NCBI GenBank assembly: GCA_025800345.1
Contig: JAOXSB010000065.1
Location: 1-57,913, forward strand
DNA: 57,913 nt
Reading direction: 5' to 3'
Source: Mangrovicoccus sp.
Lineage (GTDB): Bacteria; Pseudomonadota; Alphaproteobacteria; Rhodobacterales; Rhodobacteraceae
Under the pieces are notes generated by a model, which made no database searches, was not told the origin of the DNA, and saw nothing but the letters and a program-made list of their open reading frames with translations. Positions 52,848 through 57,913 of this stretch are shown in pieces; positions within the stretch are counted from its first letter, which is position 1; every line of letters starts with the position of its first letter. The position numbers were made by a program, and so were the translations under genes.

Positions 52848-52868
52848 TGCTGCACCGCAACATGCAGC
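52848..52868 (-). promoter_or_regulatory. TGC-rich PhaR-like element upstream of ccrA
   Basis: TGCTGCACCGCA (52848-52859) is an exact 12-base match to the second phaP operator (18191-18202), lacking only the last G of CTGC-N3-GCAG. It also forms the inverted repeat GCTGCA-N8-TGCAGC (52849-52868). It lies 30-50 bases upstream of the ccrA ATG, in a good position for a repressor. PhaR binding is an inference. Confidence 0.5.
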
Positions 52869-52929
52869 GTGTCGGGGTCAATTACTGCCCCTCGCGCAAT
52901 TTAGCAATCACCAAAAGGCACATTTTGTA

Positions 52930-52954
52930 ATTTTCTGTCGCAAGGGCAGAAAAT
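52930..52954. promoter_or_regulatory. Inverted repeat in the ccrA-ecm intergenic region
   Basis: ATTTTCTG (52930-52937) and CAGAAAAT (52947-52954) are exact reverse complements with a 9-base spacer, about 110-135 bases upstream of ccrA. A symmetric element of this size and spacing is typical of a dimeric regulator site. The regulator is unknown. The remainder of the 362-base gap 52819-53180 contains no gene. Confidence 0.45.
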
Positions 52955-53079
52955 ACCTTCAAACACATTCGTTAAAAAGAATAGACTGCCCAAGATTATA
53001 GCTTTAACGCCAAGGAACACCCTATTGCGACCCCGTGTAGATTGGACAGTCAACCGCCTTTCTGGCAGGGTTCGCGAAA

Positions 53080-53133
53080 GACTCTGACGCCGCGGCGCGG
53101 CGAATTGACAGAGTCATTATCTTGCAAGTATGT
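53080..53133 (+). promoter_or_regulatory. Putative ecm promoter with overlapping palindromic operator
   Basis: A consensus -35 TTGACA lies at 53105-53110; 17 bases later is the weak -10 candidate GTATGT (53128-53133). The right arm of the inverted repeat GACTCTG (53080-53086) / CAGAGTC (53109-53115) overlaps the -35. Between the arms is a second palindrome CGCCGC-GGC-GCGGCG (53088-53102). Both arms contain a GANTC methylation site. This suggests a repressor binding site. The ecm start is about 50 bases downstream. Confidence 0.5.
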
Positions 53134-53180
53134 CCCCCTGGACGCACGAAAGTTGCAACTGACGAGTCGCGAGGCCATTC

Positions 53181-55148
53181 ATGACCGAAAAGCAGAAAGA
53201 CCGCCCCTGGTTGTTCCGGACCTATGCCGGCCATTCCACTGCAAAAGCATCCAATGCGCTTTACCGCAGCAACTTGGCCAAAGGTCAGACCGGTCTGTCC
53301 GTGGCCTTCGATCTGCCGACTCAGACCGGCTATGATAGCGACCACGAATTGGCCCGCGGTGAAGTGGGTAAAGTGGGTGTGCCGGTGTCTCATCTGGGCG
53401 ATATGCGCACGCTGTTCGACCAGATCCCTCTGGAGCAGATGAACACCTCTATGACGATCAACGCCACCGCGCCGTGGTTGTTGTCGCTCTATATCGCTGT
53501 GGCCGAGGAACAAGGCGCAGATGTTTCGAAACTTCAGGGCACCGTGCAAAACGACCTGATCAAGGAATATCTTAGCCGCGGCACCTATATTTGCCCGCCC
53601 AAACCGTCGCTAAAGATGATCGCGGATGTGGCGGCGTTTTGTTATCGCGATGTGCCCAAATGGAACCCGATGAATGTGTGTTCCTATCACCTGCAAGAAG
53701 CGGGCGCGACGCCAGAGCAGGAATTGGCCTTTGCCCTGGCCACCGCATGCGCGGTGCTTGATGAGCTCAAAGGCAAAGTGCCTGATGAGGATTTCGAAAT
53801 CCTGGTGGGCCGGATCAGCTTCTTTGTGAATGCGGGCATCCGATTCGTCACCGAGATGTGCAAAATGCGCGCCTTTGTGGATCTGTGGGAAGAGATCACC
53901 ACCGAACGTTACGGTGTGCAGAACCCGAAATTCCGCCGCTTCCGCTATGGGGTGCAGGTGAACTCCCTGGGCCTGACCGAGCAACAGCCGGAAAACAACG
54001 TCTACCGGATCCTGCTCGAGATGCTGGCAGTGACCCTGTCCAAGAAAGCCCGCGCCCGCGCGGTGCAGCTGCCCGCTTGGAACGAAGCGCTTGGCCTGCC
54101 CCGCCCCTGGGATCAGCAATGGTCGCTGCGCATGCAGCAGATCATGGCCTTTGAGACCGATCTGCTGGAATATGACGATCTCTTCGACGGCAACCCCGCC
54201 ATCGACCGCAAGGTGGAAGAGCTCAAAAAAGGCGCCCGCGCCGAGCTGGCCAACCTGGATGGTATGGGCGGCGCTGTGGCCTCTATCGAATATATGAAAT
54301 CGCAACTGGTGAACGCCAATGCCGAGCGTCTGAACGGTATCGAAAAAGGCGACACGGTTGTGGTCGGCGTGAACAAATGGACCCAAGGCGAGCCCTCGCC
54401 GCTGGTGGATGACGAAGGCGGCATCATGGTCGTCGATCCCGCAGTGGAAGCCGAACAGATCACGCGTTTGAATGCTTGGCGCAGCGAGCGCGATAGCGCC
54501 GCAGTGGAGAAAGCTCTGGCAGATCTGCGCAGCGCCGCCGAAACCGGCGAGAATGTTATGCCCGTGTCGATCGCTGCGGCGAAAGCTGGGGTGACCACTG
54601 GCGAATGGGCTGGCGTGATGCGTGCCGTGCATGGTCAGTATCGCGGCCCCACCGGGGTCAGCCGTGCGGTCAGCAACAAGACCGAAGGGCTTGATGAGAT
54701 CCGCCAAGCGGTGGATCTGGTCAGCGACAAGCTGGGCCGCCGGTTGAAATTCCTTATGGGCAAACCCGGCCTGGACGGCCATTCCAACGGGGCCGAGCAG
54801 ATCGTATTCCGCGCGCGCGATTGCGGCATGGAAATCGACTATGAAGGTATCCGCCTGACCCCCGATGAAATCATCGATGCGGCAAAACGCGAAGAGCCCC
54901 ATGTGATCGGCCTGTCGATCCTGTCGGGCAGCCATATCCCACTGGTCGAGGATCTGATGGCGAAGATCAAATCCGAAGGTCTGAGCCATATTCCTGTGCT
55001 CGTGGGCGGCATCATTCCCGATGATGACGCGGTGCGGCTGAAAGCCATGGGCGTGGCCAAGGTCTATACCCCCAAGGATTTCGAGTTGAACCGCATCATG
55101 TTCGATGTGGTGGAACTGGCTGAACCCACAACCGCTGCGGCGGAATGA
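53181..55148 (+). CDS. ecm: (2R)-ethylmalonyl-CoA mutase
   Basis: Adenosylcobalamin-dependent mutase converting ethylmalonyl-CoA to methylsuccinyl-CoA. 655 residues in a single chain. The substrate TIM-barrel N-terminal domain (RTYAGHSTAKASNALYRSNL, then FDLPTQTGYDSDHELARGE) and the C-terminal B12 domain are both present. The latter has the D-x-H-x2-G motif in GKPGLDGHSNGAEQ, and GLSILSGSH and PVLVGGIIP follow. The N-terminal patterns distinguish Ecm from methylmalonyl-CoA mutase. It is divergent from ccrA and overlaps the next gene (ATGA). Confidence 0.97.
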   Translation: MTEKQKDRPWLFRTYAGHSTAKASNALYRSNLAKGQTGLSVAFDLPTQTGYDSDHELARGEVGKVGVPVSHLGDMRTLFDQIPLEQMNTSMTINATAPWLLSLYIAVAEEQGADVSKLQGTVQNDLIKEYLSRGTYICPPKPSLKMIADVAAFCYRDVPKWNPMNVCSYHLQEAGATPEQELAFALATACAVLDELKGKVPDEDFEILVGRISFFVNAGIRFVTEMCKMRAFVDLWEEITTERYGVQNPKFRRFRYGVQVNSLGLTEQQPENNVYRILLEMLAVTLSKKARARAVQLPAWNEALGLPRPWDQQWSLRMQQIMAFETDLLEYDDLFDGNPAIDRKVEELKKGARAELANLDGMGGAVASIEYMKSQLVNANAERLNGIEKGDTVVVGVNKWTQGEPSPLVDDEGGIMVVDPAVEAEQITRLNAWRSERDSAAVEKALADLRSAAETGENVMPVSIAAAKAGVTTGEWAGVMRAVHGQYRGPTGVSRAVSNKTEGLDEIRQAVDLVSDKLGRRLKFLMGKPGLDGHSNGAEQIVFRARDCGMEIDYEGIRLTPDEIIDAAKREEPHVIGLSILSGSHIPLVEDLMAKIKSEGLSHIPVLVGGIIPDDDAVRLKAMGVAKVYTPKDFELNRIMFDVVELAEPTTAAAE

Positions 55149-55612
55149 TCTGGCAAAGCCTGGCGGTTGCCGCTGTCCTTATGGGCGCGACCGCCGTTCA
55201 GGCTGACCCTGTCCCTGCCGCTGTGAACGCGGTTCTCGAAGACGCCCGCGCCGATTGCGAAAGCTTCGAAGCGGGCGATTTCTCGTTACAAGATGCGGCC
55301 GTAGAACAGCGCGATCTGACCGGCGATGGCCAGATGGATTGGATCATCGATAGCAGCCTTATGGGCTGCTCTTCTGCGGCCTCTATGTATTGCGGCACGG
55401 GCGGATGCGAATTGACCCTGGTGGTGGGCGCGCATATCACCGAGCGGCTGGCACATGGCTGGGCGCTTGCGAGTTTTAACGACCGACCAGTGCTCTTGCT
55501 GGATGTGCATGGATCGCTCTGTGGTGGCATCAACCCCACCCCCTGCATTGAGGCGCTGATATGGGACGACGAACAGCAGCAATTTTCCACCCTCGCCCCA
55601 CGTCCGGAATAA
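55145..55612 (+). CDS. Exported protein of unknown function, EF-hand-like loop
   Basis: 155 residues with a signal peptide (IWQSLAVAAVLMGATAVQA, cleavage before DPVP). The mature part has an acidic loop DLTGDGQMDWIID resembling a calcium-binding D-x-D/N-x-D-G element, and five cysteines after it (MGCSSAASMYCGTGGC, then CGGINPTPC), suited to periplasmic disulphides. No named family is recognised. Its start overlaps the ecm stop (ATGA), so it is translated with a cytosolic enzyme despite being exported. Its last 52 bases overlap the yceI-like gene in another frame. Confidence 0.82.
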   Translation: MIWQSLAVAAVLMGATAVQADPVPAAVNAVLEDARADCESFEAGDFSLQDAAVEQRDLTGDGQMDWIIDSSLMGCSSAASMYCGTGGCELTLVVGAHITERLAHGWALASFNDRPVLLLDVHGSLCGGINPTPCIEALIWDDEQQQFSTLAPRPE

Positions 55613-56169
55613 TCCTCTGCCTCGCTTGCGCCCTGCTTTCGGGCCCCGCGATTGCCAGCGATTGGGAAGTGATGCCAGGGGGCCGGTTGAGCTTTGCCCT
55701 AGATGTATCTGACGCCAATGGCAGCGAACGCCCTATTCAGGGGCATCTGCCCGATTGGGATGCTCAGATCCAATTCGATCCCGGGCAGCTTGAGGCGACC
55801 CAGATTACCGTCACCATCGACATGACCCACGCCAGCGCCGGACGCGCCAGTTTTGACCAGGACATGCGCGGCCCTGATTGGCTCAACACCGCGGCCCAGC
55901 CCCAGGCCAGCTTTACCGCCACCGGAGCCGAGCCCGTGGGGATCAACCATTATCGCAGCGACGGTATCTTACAGCTCAATGGGCAAAGCGCTCCTGTGAG
56001 CATCGATTTCTCGCTGCTGGCCGCTGGTGCCGCCCATCAAGTTACCGGCCAAGCCAGCTTGGACCGGCGCGATTACGCTATCGGCGCCCAAGCAGGGCCA
56101 GAGCAGGCCAGCTATGAAGTCACTCTAGCCTTCTCTTTCCGCGCACGCATGCTATCCCCAAGGGAGTGA
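55561..56169 (+). CDS. YceI-family periplasmic lipid-binding-like protein
   Basis: 202 residues. A signal peptide (about 1-33, [18 protein letters not shown]) leads to a YceI beta-barrel: [43 protein letters not shown], and [12 protein letters not shown] near the C-terminus. YceI-like proteins bind isoprenoid or fatty lipids. No alternative ATG, GTG or TTG before the signal peptide seems better, so the 52-base overlap with the upstream gene appears real. deoD starts about 14 bases after its stop. Confidence 0.9.
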   Translation: MGRRTAAIFHPRPTSGIILCLACALLSGPAIASDWEVMPGGRLSFALDVSDANGSERPIQGHLPDWDAQIQFDPGQLEATQITVTIDMTHASAGRASFDQDMRGPDWLNTAAQPQASFTATGAEPVGINHYRSDGILQLNGQSAPVSIDFSLLAAGAAHQVTGQASLDRRDYAIGAQAGPEQASYEVTLAFSFRARMLSPRE

Positions 56170-56183
56170 TCAAGGGGACGCAG

Positions 56184-56894
56184 ATGACCATTCATATCGG
56201 GGCCAAACCGGGCGAGATTGCGGAAACTGTTCTCATGCCAGGGGATCCGCTGCGCGCCAAATGGGCAGCTGAGCAGTTCTTGGACAACCCGGTCGAGGTC
56301 AATGCGGTGCGCGGCATGCTGGGCTATACGGGCACATGGCGGGGCAAACCCGTGACCATCCATGGCTCGGGCATGGGAATGCCCTCGCTCTCGATCTATG
56401 CCAATGAGCTGATCCGCGATTACGGCGCGAAAACCCTAATCCGCATTGGATCAGCCGGCGCCATGCAGGAACAGGTCAAGCTGCGCGACATCGTTCTGGC
56501 GATGACCGCCTCATCGCTCTCCACCCCTTCTTCGGGCATGTTCCGCGATCTCAACTATGCCCCTTGCGCCGATTACGGGCTTTTGGCGGCTGCGGCGCGC
56601 GCCGCCCAAAAACGCGGCACCCCCACCCATATGGGCGGAATCTATTCCTCGGATGTGTTTTATGATGAGCGCCCGGATCTGAACGAGCAGATGACCCGCC
56701 ATGGGGTGCTGGCCGTCGAGATGGAAACCGCCGAGCTATACATCTTGGCCGCCCGCTATAACTGTCGCGCTTTGGCAGTGCTGACGATTTCCGATCACTT
56801 GATCACCGGCGGCAATCTGAGCTCAGAGGAACGTCAATCCAGCTTTGCGGATATGGTCGAAATCGCCCTCGAAGCAGGGCTGGAAGAAAGCTGA
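56184..56894 (+). CDS. deoD: Purine nucleoside phosphorylase (DeoD type)
   Basis: Phosphorolysis of purine (deoxy)ribonucleosides to base and (deoxy)ribose-1-phosphate. 236 residues, the length of hexameric DeoD enzymes. The motifs [58 protein letters not shown] and TISDHLITG include the phosphate and ribose site residues. The start at 56184 is chosen over 56166 because [20 protein letters not shown] is the family N-terminus. The BMP-type importer upstream in the window could supply its substrates. Confidence 0.96.
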   Translation: MTIHIGAKPGEIAETVLMPGDPLRAKWAAEQFLDNPVEVNAVRGMLGYTGTWRGKPVTIHGSGMGMPSLSIYANELIRDYGAKTLIRIGSAGAMQEQVKLRDIVLAMTASSLSTPSSGMFRDLNYAPCADYGLLAAAARAAQKRGTPTHMGGIYSSDVFYDERPDLNEQMTRHGVLAVEMETAELYILAARYNCRALAVLTISDHLITGGNLSSEERQSSFADMVEIALEAGLEES

Positions 56895-56933
56895 CGGCGC
56901 GGCCCGGCCAGGTCGCGCCATCCTAAAACAAGC

Positions 56934-57101
56934 TCAGGCCGCGGCGTAATAGATAGGGGTCACTGCATCCTCGATCTCGCGCGGGGTGGCCACAAGCTGC
57001 GGCTCGGGCATGTAATAGCCCCAGGCATCTTCTTGGGTTTTTACAGGATCTTCCGCAGGCTGCGGCTGTTGGGATTGAGCAGTTTTCGTTGCGCCTTGCA
57101 T
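56934..57101 (-). CDS. 55-residue peptide of unknown function
   Basis: A short gene with GGAGA (57107-57111) 5 bases before its ATG. The first 25 residues are Gln/Thr-rich (MQGATKTAQSQQPQPAEDPV), followed by an aromatic segment DAWGYYMPEPQ, a linker LVATPREIEDAVTP and an aromatic C-terminus IYYAAA. No signal peptide, membrane helix or cysteines are present. I do not recognise the family. A palindrome TTATGC-N7-GCATAA lies 40-58 bases upstream. The rest of the gap 56895-57226 holds no other gene that I can support. Confidence 0.7.
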   Translation of the reverse strand: MQGATKTAQSQQPQPAEDPVKTQEDAWGYYMPEPQLVATPREIEDAVTPIYYAAA

Positions 57102-57140
57102 GGCAGTCTCCAGGACAAAGTGGTCCTCCCGCCGCTCTTA

Positions 57141-57159
57141 TTATGCAGTTGCAGCATAA
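57141..57159 (-). promoter_or_regulatory. Palindromic element upstream of the 55-residue peptide gene
   Basis: TTATGC (57141-57146), 7-base spacer, GCATAA (57154-57159) are exact reverse complements. The element lies 40-58 bases upstream of the peptide ATG and downstream of phnM, so it probably regulates the peptide gene. The binding protein is unknown. Confidence 0.5.
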
Positions 57160-57226
57160 ATGTCTGCGGATTTTTCTGCATTTGCGTCATGCGCCAGCAA
57201 CATGACCAAGGGGAAACAGATCCAGC

Positions 57227-57913
57227 TTATCCCATCACCGCATCGGCCAGCGCACCGCTCAAAAAAACCGGCCTTCCGGCGGCGAAACAGCCCAGCACTT
57301 GGCGATTGCCTGGATCGAGCACGAGAAAATCGGCGCGTTTGCCCGGCGCGATCTCGCCCCGATCCTCTAGCCCCATCACCGCTGCCGGACGGGCCGAGAT
57401 CAGCGCCCAAGCCGCGGCAAAACTGCAAACAGCCTGATCGCTCAAAGCAAAGGCCGCAGCCACCATAGCCGGATAATGGTAATCCGAAGCCAACGCATCC
57501 ACGAGCCCGGCGCGCAGCAAATCACTGGCCGAGACCGATTTGTTATGGCTGCCCCCGCGCACCACATTGGGCGCGCCCATCACCACTGGGCTGCCCTGCG
57601 CTTTTGCGGCCTCGGCCGCCGCAAAACTGGTGGGAAATTCCGCAATGCTCAGCCCCATGTCCTGCCAATGGGCTCGGGTCTGGCCATCGGGGTCATCATG
57701 GGAGCCAAACCGCGTGGTCGCGCCCAGATCCCGCACCAAGCCCTTCACAAAGCCATCCACTTCAGGGGCATTCGCAGCCATGCGCTGCATCAACGCCAAA
57801 TGCGCTTCAGGGCTGCGCCCAGCCTTGAGCGCAGAGCCGGTAAGACGCGGCGGTTTGCGCCCCTCTGTCAGATGCCGATGGGGCAGATGATCATTGATCA
57901 CCAAATAATCGAT
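57227..57913 (-). CDS. phnM: Ribose 1-methylphosphonate 5-triphosphate diphosphatase PhnM (5' part missing)
   Basis: Amidohydrolase-family enzyme of the C-P lyase pathway. The N-terminus is cut by the right edge; about 228 C-terminal residues are visible. PhnM-specific sequence includes VMGAPNVVRGGSHNKSVSAS, SDYHYPAM and GEIAPGKRADFLVLDPGNRQ, together with the metal-binding and catalytic acid region around GSHDDPDGQT. This distinguishes it from adenine deaminases and dihydroorotases. Other phn genes presumably lie beyond the window. It is on the minus strand, upstream of the 55-residue peptide gene. Confidence 0.9.
   Translation of the reverse strand: MDYLVINDHLPHRHLTEGRKPPRLTGSALKAGRSPEAHLALMQRMAANAPEVDGFVKGLVRDLGATTRFGSHDDPDGQTRAHWQDMGLSIAEFPTSFAAAEAAKAQGSPVVMGAPNVVRGGSHNKSVSASDLLRAGLVDALASDYHYPAMVAAAFALSDQAVCSFAAAWALISARPAAVMGLEDRGEIAPGKRADFLVLDPGNRQVLGCFAAGRPVFLSGALADAVMG

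Noticed and set aside
51586..53001. A 471-codon open frame on the plus strand opposite ccrA
   Set aside because: It is a shadow of the high-GC ccrA gene; its translation is His/Arg-rich with no recognisable domain, and ccrA is certain.
53610..54989. A 459-codon open frame on the minus strand opposite ecm
   Set aside because: Same reason: antisense shadow of a firmly identified mutase, without family motifs.
56896..56919. GGCGCG...CGCGCC inverted repeat after deoD
   Set aside because: The stem is 6 bp with a 12-base loop and no T-run on either useful side; chance in GC-rich DNA is likely.
1..57913. Search by eye for tRNA, rRNA, CRISPR arrays, insertion sequences and phage genes
   Set aside because: None was found; no tandem spacer-repeat structure, transposase or integrase motif was seen.

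Overview
The window looks like chromosomal DNA of an alphaproteobacterium, most likely a Rhodobacteraceae (Roseobacter group) member. The evidence is high GC with many GCC/GGC/GAT codons, a PHB locus in the order phaZ / phaC-phaP-phaR, the ethylmalonyl-CoA pathway genes ccrA and ecm, the order uvrC-pgsA-moaD-moaE, a TIGR02186-TauE gene pair, and an Irr-type iron box. I see no rRNA, tRNA, CRISPR array, insertion sequence or prophage. Both edge genes, glnD and phnM, are cut by the window. Genes are dense, and many neighbours overlap by ATGA.

Layout. 1-6.6 kb: glnD and murJ, a convergent 1-Cys peroxiredoxin, an aldehyde dehydrogenase and a TerB-like protein. 6.7-14.9 kb: a plus-strand block with a complete polar-amino-acid-type ABC importer, a glutamine synthetase-like ligase, a class I glutamine amidotransferase-like protein, a DegT-type aminotransferase, an SDR and a lipoprotein. 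This is the least explained multi-gene system here and resembles a gamma-glutamylation route for an amine. 14.9-22.2 kb: LysR, an unknown membrane protein, the PHB granule locus and two small envelope proteins. 22.3-31.6 kb: gshA, rsmE, ubiA, a large OmpA protein, rpe, a thioredoxin-like protein, gph, moaE, moaD and pgsA. 31.6-39.1 kb: uvrC, an AT-rich 301-bp gap, a pteridine-reductase-like SDR, a Na/Ca exchanger, a 54-residue zinc-ribbon membrane peptide, an S49 peptidase, the TIGR02186/TauE pair and tpm. 39.1-43.8 kb: a BMP-type nucleoside ABC importer. 43.9-51.3 kb: rimI, tsaB, nfuA, usp, a branched-chain aminotransferase, trpS, a rhomboid-fold protein, a RecD-like helicase and a LuxR solo. 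51.5-57.9 kb: ccrA diverging from ecm, two exported proteins, deoD, a 55-residue peptide gene and partial phnM.

How the parts fit together. PHB storage and the ethylmalonyl-CoA pathway both draw on C4 acyl-CoA. The phaP promoter carries two CTGC-N3-GCAG sites of the PhaR type, and one 12-base stretch from them recurs just upstream of ccrA, which suggests possible co-regulation. The BMP importer and DeoD could work together in nucleoside salvage. Other regulatory signals are a near-perfect Irr box before nfuA, a palindrome overlapping the likely ecm -35 element, and a DnaA box plus GANTC sites in the uvrC upstream region. Three short genes (57, 54 and 55 residues) are supported by spacing and ribosome binding sites or composition. 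All functions are assigned from recognised sequence motifs without database searches.
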